Source of the DNA: Irpex lacteus
Lineage: Eukaryota; Basidiomycota; Agaricomycetes; Polyporales; Irpicaceae
Direction: 5' to 3'
DNA length: 64,000 nucleotides
NCBI GenBank assembly: GCA_001986395.2
Contig: MQVO02000012.1
Span: forward strand, 186,001 to 250,000
Shown: piece after piece, positions 34,305 through 46,864 of the stretch
How the letters are laid out: each line of letters opens with the position of its first letter
Numbering within the stretch: position 1 is the first letter of the stretch
Translations under genes and position numbers: made by a program
Notes under the pieces: generated by a model
What the model was told of the DNA's origin: nothing
The model's input: only the letters and a program-made list of their open reading frames with translations
Databases searched by the model: none

Positions 34305-37300
34305 AGTCTAGTCGTTTGCGTGAGGTCTAACAAGAGGATAGCTGCGTTGTCGTCGTCGTTTCGTGAATAACAGCCAGAACACGTCGTATAAGAGTCAGAA
34401 TGCGGGGTCAGACGGAAGGAGACGTTGATGAGCTGGGGCGCGACTGTGCGGACGGCGACCGAGAAAGAGCGGGCCAGACAAGGTCGCTCGGGGAAGTGTC
34501 GATGAATGCGGGGGTGGGATGATCCGTAGACGTAATCAAGAGGGTGGTCGTCGAGTTTGATGTCGTGATCGTCGTGGTGGCAGTCGTCGTCGCTGTGTGT
34601 CGTGTCGAGGGCGGAGGGTTTGGCAGTGGATTGTTGTTGTTCAGGCGTAGGACGGGAAAGTCGAGAGAAGAGCTCGGGCGAACGGGAAGTCACTAATGAG
34701 CAGCGTTGAGTCCCAAAAAGGAAGGTAAACGCCGTAAGGGTTCTGTTGGTTTGGCAATCGAGGGTTTGACACATCCTGAGCGAGATCTGAGATCTCCCAC
34801 GGCCCCCGTTCGAGAACTCTCGACGACTTATCGCATCCCCCTTTTCGTCCAATTCGCAAACAGACACCGCCCCTCCGTCCGAGTGCTGCCGCTGCCCAGT
34901 CCACTCGTCGCTCTGCGGCATTAAACCTGCGAGTTCATGGCCGCCTCCCGCCAGCTCACCTCCGCCGTTCGCAGGCTGTCTGTCGCTCCCACGTCCATCC
35001 TTGTGACCTTTGGGTTCACGTTGAATGGCGATGGCCACAGTGGCCATTCCCGAAGAAGAAGTTGCTACGATTGGAGTGCCTAGCCCCTCTTCTCATCACA
35101 TCCCTGTCAACGATCGAGCATCTCGCATCAGAGTCATCATCCGCCAATTACCTTACCCGTACTTCGGATCCGGCTATCCTAACACGGCTAGACTGCTTCC
35201 GCCTATGCTTTGTTTGGCAACAGCTCACAGCCGTCATCGTTGTTATCTGATAGCGCCGGTGCCAGGTACACGTGTTGCCGCTGCGCAACTCTATTCTCCT
35301 GCCTTCCAGAGGACGGGTACTGCACCGGTCGCCTCCTGTCGCCGTCTTCGAAGACAAGCTGGCCACGCCTCGTGTATGTCGCAATCAACAGTGTACAAGC
35401 CGAACCGCTTCAGTGCATGATCCACACACAGGTCAGAAAACACCAGTGGTTTCCCTGCCAACACTGCGACCGAGTTGCACCGTCTCCACCTCGCACCATC
35501 CAGAATTGATCCAGTGTCCACAATTATTGTACTCTTGCTCCTCCCTCTGCATCTCATCATCCCGCGCATTCGAACGTTCTTGATGTGCTTGTGTACCCTC
35601 CGAAGTGGGCACACGACCGGTACTCCTCCATCTTCCTTGTTTCGACTGAAGGAGGCGAAGGTAGACAGACGAGCTGGCCACAGCTTCCGTGCACTCTCTG
35701 ATATGGACGCCCGTTCCCGTGTACCACGCCTGCTGCGCTTCACACATATGCATCCCGCGATGCAGCCTTCCCAGTCATACCACTACAGCTATAGATATTG
35801 ACCGCAACGTCCGAGGTATGGTACGACGAACACACAATCACTCCTTGGAAGATGCAGACACAGATCCCACTCACACGACTGTCTCGGTCGCGTAGCGGGA
35901 ATACATCCTGCATCTGTTCATAGAGGTACGTATCCGACATCTCCACCGTCAGTCTTCCGGTACTCATAGTTACTGTACACGGCTAGTTACTAGGTATCCT
36001 CGAGGCTTGCACTCGCCTCGAACTCTAATAAGTATTGGGCGTTCGTACCTTTTACAGGTCTCCGAGTCGCGCATGCGTGTTGTTCAAAATCTCGAAAGCT
36101 CGATGCTATATATACTCGTCTTCTGCCACCGAGGTACCGACCTCCGAGTTGAACTTCGACTGCACGCAGGCCAAGCTCGAATTCTGATCGCCACAATCTA
36201 CATGCCGTGCGAACGAGGTACGAACGTTGGTCAATATTGGGAATCTCGTCCCGCACGCGTCGCCACGTCTTTCGTTCCGAAGTTCTTCAGCTGCGAATGG
36301 CGTACTCACGCAAATTTCAACGTTCAATACCTTCACAGATAACGTTGACGCGAAGAGCCGTAATCTGCGCATGTAAATCTTCCTTTCCTTCGTACCTGTT
36401 CTCCCGTACGCGTCGCTGACTTCGTAGAGCGTACCAGTCGGCCGTCACCCATGTCCTCAGCGATCCTTTTATGGACATGCTCGGGATCTTCACGACAGTA
36501 AGGTTCGTGCTCGGTACTCTGCGCGTGCGGCCATCATTTGTATTTCCAGAACGTCAGCTTTACTTACCCTGTCAGGTAACTTCCTCACGAGCTCAGCTGA
36601 GTACCAGACTTGTTGTAAGCCGGACTATAGTAAGTCGCCGTTCTTTTTCATTAGCCACAGCACATGTAGAGTAGCTCGTTTGTCCACGAATAAATGAATG
36701 AATAGAATATTGCTCCGTTGTCGAAATACGTTACGCAGAGCAGTCAGTCAAAACACGGAACTTCCCACGATCACTATCCCAAATCCCGAGATCTCAGCGC
36801 ATCTCTCACTCACTCTGCCACCTTCCCTGCATCCCCTCCTCCTCATCCTCCTGCCAAGGCTGTCTATCTGTCACTTTACCTAAACTGGCTATTTACCTAC
36901 TTGTTCATAACTGAATGTAAAGCTGCCAACTGGCAACATGCCATCGTCGATCTGCCTCCGCCGCCGCTCATCTGACCACAACACAACACCCACAAATTTT
37001 CGCTCCGTCAACAACTCCACAACGAGCTCAACTCAACCCCGCACACCACCACCGCTCGGAGGTCAGCTGTGTTGCGCTTGACGACGGACTCGGACTCGGA
37101 ATAGAGTGGACTTTCTCGCTTGGCGATATCTGCTGGTTTCATTCGAAGAGTCCATTTTCCGCTTGCGCTTGGTCCGTCCTCCATCGCCGCATATCCACAG
37201 TCTTTTCTGGGTTCTCTGATACTTCGTTGGCCCTCACGCGTACTCGTCTAACATGTTTCTCTCTTCGTACGAGGCTGCGAATCCCATTCGAACTGGTCCG

Positions 37301-39376
37301 TCTGGGTAATATCACTGTCAACACCGTCGATGTCCCAGAGCGCCACAAAATTGTGTTTCAATATACTCTGCTGCCTGGCCACGCGAACTTCTCAACACCA
37401 CCCAACCACTGCTACGGTTCAGGCCAGGACATGGCCGGACGCTCATTCCTTTCGGCAGCGGTGGTACACCACCAGTTTTGACAGGGTCATTTATCCCATA
37501 CTCCACAAGTTTCCGAGGTTAGAAGCAATCGAAGGGTCGACGCAGCCAACTCTCACTCAAGCTTGTAGGCTGTTTCAAAACCTAGATAACGATGTGAAGC
37601 GCAGCTCGCGGATGTTCGGATACGGTCGAGGTCGCAGGCTACAGGGATGCACGGCTCGAGGTGGAGTGGTTCGGAAGTACAGAAAGTCAGAAGGTCGAGC
37701 TCGATAGGTTCCTATTTTTCCGCAGGCGGGCATTGGAGGCAGTAGGAAGCAATGCGACGCTCCACACACCCTGAGCTTCACGCGTCTCAGCGTCGAGTGT
37801 ACCTACGTGCGTTCTCGTACTTGCGTTCAATAACGTTCGAATTCGCGCTTCTCCCACTAAATGCTAACCTTCCTTCACAGCCATGCTTCCCTTCCCTTCC
37901 CTGCCAACCTACCCAACTCAACGGGCTTCTGTAGATTAAACTATCCAACCCTTGACGTCGTGCACTACGCACCGCGGCCGAATCACCGGGAAATTCCAAT
38001 AATACGCATGCAAATCCCTTCTACAGAACGCAATTCAAACGACGTTTGGATATCGTGATATCCGCCGCGCGCTGGCTCGAGCTCCGTACGTCCGACTGCT
38101 TCGTTCGATCCCGACCGACACGTCCTCACACGACTCAGGCTACCACCGTGATACGCCACACCACGCCGCACATACTCGCCGTTCGGTACCGTTCACTCAC
38201 GGGCGTGAGGGTTTCGCCCCTTGCCATTCACGCCTGCTAAACATTCTTGAAGATGCCGACCTATATGCATTCTATGACGACAAAACTCGCTGGTAGGCGC
38301 AGATCACCGACGTCAGTAAACTTCGAAGCTAAACATAGCACGTAACACAATTGCAACTGTAAAATCCTAATTCCCCCGCTAGCGCTATAGACCACCAAAA
38401 TGAATCTGCTTCGTCGGGTTACGGTTGATGCGTCTCTGGATTGGTTCGTCTTTCCAAAGTGCAATGTCGTACTGCACATTTCGAAAGGCGAACCAATTCG
38501 AGTTCGACTGAGGACGGAGGAATCTGGAGATTTAGACAGCTGCATGCTGCTGCGCGTGTACGTTTGTGGAGCCGTGTGTATTACGACCCGTGCTAACCAA
38601 ACCGAGATTATAGATGTCAATTCGCTCCAGCTCGTTGCCTTAGACATACCGTGACGGTTCCCTCCTCGGCGAACGAATGAATCTGTCGACGTTTGTTTCC
38701 AATCACACGATATGTTTTGTTAACAGCTCGACATCCATTACAATGGACCTCACTGTATGTCGTATTTTCGGCTCTGGAGATAACACGGGCACGAAGTGGA
38801 GCTCGAAGACGCTTCGTGCAGTGCGCATGACCTGCGAAATAAGCCACGGTGGCCGTTTGGATACCACGGTGTGTTCAGATGACTTTTGCCCTGAGGTCAC
38901 TTACGTGCTTGGTTTCTTCCGAGATAATTATAGGAACCTCCGGATCCAGTACTAGTACCACACGTACACGAGAGTTACGAATGCACTGATACTTAGGAGG
39001 GCTGATGGGATGAGAGGTGAGAGCTCAATAAAGTTGTTCCATCGCTCACATCATAGACTACCTCCCTGGCTGTGTCATCGTGCGCTCATACCTCCTGATA
39101 GCTATGAGATGCTATGGTATGGTAGCTTAGAGTATTGCCGAAGATGGTATCCTAGGAGAGAAGAGTTACCATGTTGAGTCTTTGTCAAAGTAGAAGGTAC
39201 GCTCAATATGTTCTTTCATCAAGTGCACCATCTGACGCTACGAGTGCGAGCGGTGAATACTGTACATTGCCACAGGCATATAATAGTATAATGCAACAGG
39301 ATTTTGTTTGCACGCGCCGAGTCATGATGACACAACCAAACCGTTGCCCCAAACGAAGGGAATCAAATCACGTCCG
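34305..39376. other. Gene-poor tract, left part
   Basis: About 5 kb with no protein family recognised on either strand. Minus-strand DNA up to 35047 is open in a frame that overlaps the Pps1 start, probably its GC-rich leader. A 17-base perfect hairpin (ATGGCCACAGTGGCCAT) lies at about 35031-35047. Several open frames of 80-130 codons (for example plus 35025-35420 and minus 38703-38900) look like chance. TATA-like strings occur (for example near 36110). Confidence 0.45.
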
Positions 39377-39667
39377 TCAGACCGCGAACCTGTGCATTTC
39401 AGTGAATGAAGATATTCTTCGCGAAGCAGGATATTTTCAAGTAACTTACCCTCCTATGAACTGATTCTCGTCAGGTTCTGGGGTGTTCGGTGGACCGCCA
39501 AAGTCTTTGAAATTGCCTATCTCCAAGAATTTGGGGTATCTTGGGAGATGAACTGGCGCGGCTGCCGCTAATGTGGCCAACAGGCCATATTGCAGGAGCA
39601 CAAAGCACGTAAGGGTAAGAACCATAGACTTGCGAATACTGCCTGTAGCCATGACACTAATCGTCAT
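39377..39667 (-). CDS. Candidate small secreted protein
   Basis: An ATG frame at 39667-39450 ends in a perfect GTAAGT donor and joins through a TGCACAG acceptor to 39389-39377, adding FAV and a stop, for 76 residues. It carries a strong hydrophobic signal-like stretch (VLTLTCFVLLQYGLLATLAAAAP) and a short mature part rich in Pro and Gly (FKDFGGPPNTPEPDENQFIGG). No cysteine is left after the signal and there is no CaaX end, so it is neither a typical cysteine-rich effector nor a mating pheromone precursor. No family recognised. The call rests on the signal peptide and splice sites only. Confidence 0.35.
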
Positions 39668-39968
39668 CGAACGTGTTAGTATGCTACAGACTCTGACAGG
39701 TGTGCCGCGGAAGGCATCGGCTCACCGGTATGTGCTCGGTGGGTAGCTTGTAGTATATGTGTTGATGGACCAGGAGAGCCGGCTCTGCTGTCTTACCCCT
39801 TGGAGGTCCTGCTTTTGTACTCACAGGCTTGCGCACCATGATCCTACGTTGATATCCGGACCCACAGTGAATGCTGGTCAGTGACCTTAAACCTCGCATG
39901 GTCGTCAAACAGACACCGCTTCAATGACAGTCACAGTCATTATCACTGTTGTCGACGTTGGAACTTAC

Positions 39969-40088
39969 GAGTTTGTCACTACCACGCAGCAAAGATCGTG
40001 ATATATCAGGTGAGCCCGGCGGTAAGAGACCATTAGCATTAGAAACCACCAGAGTCAAGCTCAAGAGCCCTCTCATATTCACAGCCAT
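39969..40088 (-). CDS. Possible first exon of a second secreted protein
   Basis: A 40-codon ATG frame begins MAVNMRGLLSLTLVVSNANG and ends at a GTAAGT donor in phase 0. A TATATAG box (minus reading) lies at about 40243-40252, some 155 bases upstream. Exon-like pieces with GTAGGA and GTGAGC donors follow down to about 39725, but I could not join them into one convincing product. It could be the 5' part of the candidate at 39377-39667, or a separate decayed gene. Confidence 0.2.
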
Positions 40089-43000
40089 TGTATGAGAAAC
40101 AACAGAGTACCTAGAGCCCGTCGCCTTGTTAGCGTTGTATGAGTTCGAATGTAGGCTACTAGCGTGATTATCGTCATACGCATCTTACGAAGTTACGGAA
40201 GTTGGTAACTCTCACTCCAGTGTTCCTCAGTGAGAGCCACTAGCTATATAGGCACACAGCCATACAGAGCTAGAAGCCACGAATCCGAAGAACTATTCAT
40301 GATTAGCTGTGACAAATCCGCCACGACATACCAAATCCGAGAAGACACGATTCGGGAGAACAGAGCGCGAGGCTATTGCAACTCAAACTGCAACAACTTT
40401 CTCCCACTCCGTCATGATCATGATCATCCCATCATCCTTCTTCCAGGCTTCTGGCACGCGCAGCAACTGCTCACACAGATCCCGACGCCCCGAAATCCCG
40501 AGGGTATGTGAAGCCTTTGTTCCGCTCACGCAAAACTGATTTATATCCGTTATTCCAGGTACGCAGTACTCACAGCTTGCTATCGTTACAGTTCTGTCGT
40601 CTCCGGACACACCGTATGGCCGTGGATCATCGGTGTAGTCCGCGAATGATACGCAACTTGAGATAGTGATTTCGAATTCCATGCGTATTCGCTCACAACC
40701 GTCAGGTTCCATGCACAGAGCATTTGCAAAGCTCTGTGGCTCGTGGGCATGTCTCGGTGACGCTTGCAATAACTGCACATGCTGCCATACTTCATTGAGT
40801 GCGCTCGAGCTTGGTGTACATCTTCCACGAAGGTAACGATGTCCACAGAATCTCGTATGTATGTGAATGTATCGCAAGATCGAGATTCGCAGTGGCGGAC
40901 GACAATTTGTATCTTGGTAATAACATCTGATCGTTCCCCTGATCCACAGGTACAGAGTACCCCGCGTTTGCCTCAGTCTCTTGGCCTATGGTTGGGCTCG
41001 TCAATAAGTTAAGTGGCTTAGTAAAGTGCAATCTAGGCCTGATATCTATAGGAGTGCCCAGCCTAGCTGTCACGACGGCGCCCCTGTAAGTCACCTGCTA
41101 TAGTACTCAGGCTTGTCGTATATGGCTGACAAAATGACTCGGAAAGCATGCTATCTACCGCAACTACGCAGCGGAAAGGGGTTGTGACTACTAATGCTAC
41201 ACTCGGAAGATTGTTCCACTTATGAGGTCAAGGGCATGTCCCCTCATCAATTGGCGAATTGATCACTGTACTAAGGTAGGCGTCACTAGGAACAACCACC
41301 CTTATGTAAGATGTAGGCGCGCTGCCCGCCCTCCCGACTCCCGCCCCTAACAGCGCCGACACAGAACATGATGTCGTCTGTTTGATCAATAGGAAATGTT
41401 GTTAGATGTATGTAGCATCGTTCTTATTGAGCAGAATAATTAATTATGGCATATAGAGTGTCTGGTAGGCGAAAAATCTCCCTGAATACAAAACATATCC
41501 TTTTCTGATTCTGAGTCGTTTGGCGAGGTCTTTCAAAATTCGCCCTGCGATTTTGGCCGGGCGCTTGTGGCGTAGTTTTACTATATTTGGTAATCCATCA
41601 ATCAATCTATCCAGGATCTGATGGAGCGCTAGAATAAGTGCGCCATGGGTACCCGTCCTTGTACGGCAGCACACACGCTGACATACTTCTTGCACTGAAT
41701 GTGTCGCATATATACCATAATCAACCAAAGTACGGCTCAAGAGTAATAAAAAGTATGTGTTCAAAACTTCGACTCTCCATTTTGGCCGGCGTCTATTCAA
41801 GCGCCTCTGCTTACATAAGGGTGGTCGTTCCTAGTGACGCCTACCTTACTGCTCACACGGAATCAATGCACCACGCACCGTCAGCTCGGAATACTTATAC
41901 TGGAACCGAAATCACAATGCCCATTTTATCGAGTTGTTCATGAGTCACACTGCGGCACATAGCGTATACTAATGGGATAAATGAACGGCAGGAAAGGCGA
42001 GTGTGCATTCGATCGTTCGCCCGAGTAGCTACTAGTAACTTGCTGTGCCATTGGCCTACTAGTAGCTTGCGTGAACACTAACTTCCGGTATCTAGCTCTT
42101 GTCGATGACACAAGACCATAGTTCAAACGTTAGAACCCCTGATCTACGCGGCACTTAGAAGCTAACAAAATCTCCTCTAGACTGACCACTAAGAAGCTAG
42201 TATTATTCCGCCGGCAAATATACATGCTGCGGCTAGTACGAATTGTTGACCTCCTTGGGTTTAGCGTATCTACAAGAGCACCACATCGCGAGAACGACCC
42301 TCCAAATATCAGTATTCCTGCAGCGTGCACTCATATCAGTATCATTATGAGTGGGGTACGATGGCTCCTTTTTCCCGTTCATCTGCCGTTAGCGTTTGAT
42401 AGTCCACTCATATCTCTCACCACGCCGAAACAATTGCTCGCGCGTTGGAGATCAGAATCCGTACTATATTTCCACTCCAACGAGAAATTGTGCATGTGGC
42501 CACGCTAGCGAGCTTGAGAGCCATCGGCCGCGGGAACGTTTGCGGTTCCGGTTTCCTGTGTCTTCCGCCCCTGCGGGTATTGATTTGGATTTGCCCCCGT
42601 TCCGCAGTACCATAGGAGGCAATTCTAGTGGTTAACAGCACTAATGAAGGATCGCCTGGCAGGTCCGAGGATTTGTAGACATCTAGATCTTCACGTCGAG
42701 ATGAGAGATATATAGATGATGAGATGGGGTTGAAAGATACTCCTTCGTTCTTGGATGTCCTTTCTTGGACGAGTGTCGTCTGTAAGGTTGAGAAAGAGCC
42801 GCCGGTAGTTTGCATGCTATCCTGGTTTCCCGTGAAATAGAAATATCGTAATATTGCACATTTGTCTAGACTAATGGGGTCATTTTAAGTGATGGATATT
42901 TGAGTATGCGTCTTGCCTTACTCATTAAGCTTTGCGAATACAAGTTGGTTCTGTCCTTGCTATGTATACACATACGCATCTTTGCGATCGTATCGCTTTC

Positions 43001-46000
43001 GGGATTGCCCTGAAGGCCTGGCAGGACGCCTAACTTGGTTGATCTGCGTTCAATCAAATCAAACTCTGTACACCGAGTAAGCAAGCATCTCTCTCACAGT
43101 TGCAGTAAAATCTTTCAGTACATCTTCCGATCTCTTCTCGATTAGATATCGGGATATCCGGAAGCCAGGTAGTATCATATTAGCTCGCTTCGCATCTTCA
43201 ATAAAACTACGCAGTATTGTGTTGAAAGCGCAAAATTGTCATCGTCGAAGATGAGTATCACGCAACATACATCTGACTACCGGTGAGCATCGGTGAACCG
43301 TGAATGACATACTCGGGTCCTACATTCTTCCAGTACTGCTGTCCACTCTCAATGCTCCTTCCGGTATGCACTTTGTTAATGGCATTTGTCGTGGCGTACA
43401 GGGTCTGCAGGTCACTTGTGGCCGGATCAAGAAACACGTGTATTGTGAGTGGCCCGAAAGCTGCTTTTCCATTTCGGTAGCCGGACGAACGTCTGACATC
43501 GTTTTCTAAGCTCAGGGGGATAGCCATGAGAAGAAATGGTTGTGCTTACAGTCGAATCGAAGACCCTTGCTATGACTAACAGGATACTGCAGAAATAAAA
43601 GACCAGAAGATCGGCCTAAATTCTATGCGGTGATAGCCAATCAGAATACGTACTGAAGCACATTCCCCGCTGCTACCTCTCCGTCTCTTCTCCAGAGAGG
43701 CAATCGGAAGCTGGTAACATACCGAAGTCGCGGTAGAGGACGTACCCCAAATTCAAGTACACGCGGTAGACACTCTTTCCGTCAGTTCGATACGTAGTCG
43801 TGCTTCTCCGGGCTGCCCGCTTGTTTTTAGTTCAGAGAAACCGGGACCTCGTGCTTCGCCAGAACGCCACGGGAAATGTCTGAGATGGCCGTCGTCAGTG
43901 TCTGGACCTGTGGATCGCGATTCATGGATGCTACGTACCGGTTGCCGGCTAATTGTCTGATAGTTATCGCGGAGACAGACGCAAGCAGGTGGATGGGCAA
44001 GATAACCAAGCCGCACACTTCAGACTTTGAGGGTGCTTTGTCGAATAAAAGGGCTTCTTTCTTCCGCAGCTGGTCCAGAAGGGCCTGAGTGTGAGACCTC
44101 AACTATGACGTTGAATGAGTGAGTGATACCAGAGATTCTGGTGGCATACAGGGGTCAATATAGCGGTATCTGTTTCTATGCGTCGCTGAGTGGGAAAAAC
44201 CCATTGGTCATTTGGGTCGTGAATCTGGAGAAGAAAGTAGTAAGAGGTCATACACACTCATTCGACACAGCTGTAAGCGTCGTCGGCCGAGCGTGGCACT
44301 TTCAACGAGTCTGCTCTCACGTACCGATTCACATGCACCAGCCTCGAATGGCCGTCTACCGAGGTGTGACACGTTTTTACGTTGCTGGCGCCATTCTACG
44401 GATACCAATCTCCCTGGCAAGGATAAGACAAAGGCTAAGTATCACCGGATGAAGTATCCATATACACACCGCGTGTTGTAGGGTATTTCCGAGAACGCCA
44501 CGCCATGGGCTTCGTGACATCGTCTGCCATCTTCTCCCAGCAATTATGCTTCCTTGTTGGACCTGGCGTTGGCTTCACACCATTATCGACCCCGCCTTCC
44601 TCAAATGCATATATAAGTGCACGGTGAGTTCAGCCACAGTAGATAGGGTGGTGCCACTCCCTGAAGATGGCGGATCGCTTCCATGTTGGTTTGAACTTCG
44701 AAGACGCGGGACTTTGCCTTTCATCGATAAGGTTGAACTCCTGACCAGCACTGCGTGTTGTGATTGAAATATTAGTCATGGTCGAGCTTCCTTGTTTGCG
44801 GGCCGATTCGTGTCTCTGCACGCTGAAGAAGCCATCAACGAAATACAAACAAGCTGTGCAGTAAACAAGACCAGACGCGGAACGGATAAGATTAAACGCA
44901 CGAACCAGCAGATCAGGCTTTCAAGTGTCAACTAAGCACTTCAGAACCCGCTAGTGGCTGTCAGCGCAAATATAAGCCAGAGTGGTTCTGATTCCAATTG
45001 GTCAGCACAGGCCCTTCCTGTGAACCAATTGGCTCGTGTCCCTGTCGTATCGCAGCTATCTTGAGTCGTTATAATCCTGAAGACGAAAAACGTAAGCAAC
45101 GAATATAAGTTACTTTACAAGAAGGGTCTCTGAATGAATGTCAGATACAAAGTAATATTCGCTGCTAGCATTGAGTTGGTGCGTGCGTTCGCTACGCATA
45201 TTTCGTCCGAGTTGTCGTGTGTACGTACATCTATCAACACGACGTAAGATGTGGCCATTTCATTTGATAGATTGTGGCTCCTCAGAGATTGTGGATGTGG
45301 TCGAAAGCGAAAGGCGTCCATCATTAGGCGCTCGCCAAAGCTTCCTGCTGATCGTGGGAACTTCCGAGTTTTCGTCTCGTTGTCTAACGCAGCAATGAGC
45401 AAACACGTTCATGGCCCCTTGTTCTTGTGCACCGTGTTGAAATTGCTATTTTCCTTGCAATCTGACTCTTTACTAAGCTAAATGGATTATTGAAAGCCCC
45501 CCTTAACCGTTCCCGACAGAACCTACCGATGCCTCGCGACTCGGATCCTGACGGCTTGAAGCTTACCGCTCCCTTCATTGCTGTGTAACGATCTGGTAAG
45601 TATTACATTCGTCTACTCAAGCCAATTTAAGACACCTCTGAGAGTTCATATCATACCCTTAGAAGGCTCATAACTGCATTGTAAATGGTTGTATACTTTG
45701 ACCACAAGACATTCCATCCTCCGTCGGAGCTCCGTACCATTCCAAATTTGTAGCATATTGGGATAGCATATGGCCGCGTTTGAACCATCGACTATCGCCC
45801 AACGGACCTAATTCATCGTCTTCTTCACGCAACAATCTTTGCCACAAGCGACCTAGAGTTTGATTATAACGATACCGTGAGGTCATTATCCCGTCATATT
45901 ATCTCCTTAGCTAATTTAAATACCCCGTCGTGTACACGCGGACTCTGTTGATAGCGAATTGAGGACCCTGCTCTGAAGACCGCGAGCAAAGCTCACTTGT

Positions 46001-46864
46001 GATTGGCTTGTCACTCCAGGTTCGGAGGACGCTTGAGGCAGGGAAGCCCACACTGGCCTCCCAGAACCAGCACTACGGATACTTCCATGTATTTGTGTGA
46101 TAAGGTGTGTACCAGCTGACGGTTTAATCCTTCTGTTTTCTCACCAGAACGAGGAGAGCAGAGAAGAAGGCGTTAGAGAGGATCTCAAAGCTAAGTAAGC
46201 TGTCGTGTTGAACCTTGACGGCTGTGTGGAAGCCGGAAGAAGCTACGGTATTTCCTTCAACGATTCCTTTATGTGGATCAAGTATCTCACTAATTAATGG
46301 GTTGTTCAGTTGTCTACGGCACACGGTCTCACGAAGCGTCATGTTCTACGATCCTACTGTTATCGACCGAGGTCATGCCCGGCGAGTGTCGCCACATTCT
46401 CGCTCAGGGAACGGGAAAGCATTCGGACGAACAGTGTTCAATGTTCCAGTGTTTGGTAGTTAAATGAGCGAAACCACTGGGTCCAAATTATGGCCAAAAA
46501 CTGGTACAGAAAAGCAACTGTCGATGTCGCACGCATCAATTTGCACTACTACCAATGGTTCAATTTTCAACTTTTTTTGCCGTTCTTAGGATTCATGAGG
46601 CTCAACTTCATGATGATCCCTAACTACGGTAAAATAATGCCCGATGCAAAGAGATGACCAAAAGCACAAGCAAAATTCACGAAGTAGCCCTAGGAATTTG
46701 ACGGCGCGCGTTCGTGTAAAAATGGCATTTCCTGTAAGAGATAAGCCCCTGCAGTATACGATACGGTACGGTACAAAGTTTCAACGTCTGTTGAAGGCAT
46801 GGAATTGACCATCGTTTGGGAATTGACCAGAAACCTTGTCTGTTGGGTTGATGCGTGTTCGTAA
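40089..46864. other. Gene-poor tract, right part
   Basis: Besides the inverted-repeat element at 41274-41846, no conserved gene is recognised. The most protein-like frames are minus 40383-40877 (contains SFADYTDDPRPYGVSGDD), minus 43258-43527 and minus 43827-44102 (one hydrophobic segment). None has convincing family similarity or a complete gene model. A TATATAAG box lies at 44610-44617 (plus). Direct 13-base near-repeats (ACTAGTARCTTGC) occur at about 42030 and 42058. Confidence 0.45.
41274..41846. mobile_element. Non-autonomous DNA transposon (MITE-like) with 37-bp inverted repeats
   Basis: The left end 41274-41310 begins AGGTAGGCGTCACTAGG and ends in CTTATGTAAG. The right end 41810-41846 is its reverse complement with one mismatch (A versus G at the 23rd base). 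Both ends are flanked by TA (41272-41273 and 41847-41848), the target-site duplication typical of Tc1/mariner-type elements. The inner 500 bases have one open minus frame (41444-41800, 118 codons) with no transposase motif that I can see, so the element would need an enzyme made elsewhere. It lies in the gene-poor tract. Confidence 0.82.

Noticed and set aside
34211..35047. 278-codon minus frame overlapping the Pps1 start in another phase
   Set aside because: Low-complexity, His/Asp- and Arg-rich, no family signal; most likely the open GC-rich leader of the Pps1 gene.
35025..35420. 131-codon plus frame starting at an ATG
   Set aside because: No family resemblance, and codon content becomes arginine/serine-rich noise; treated as chance.
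40383..40877. 164-codon minus frame with a protein-like segment (SFADYTDDPRPYGVSGDD)
   Set aside because: Some composition looks protein-like, but there is no signal peptide, no clean gene model and no family; listed only in the gap description.
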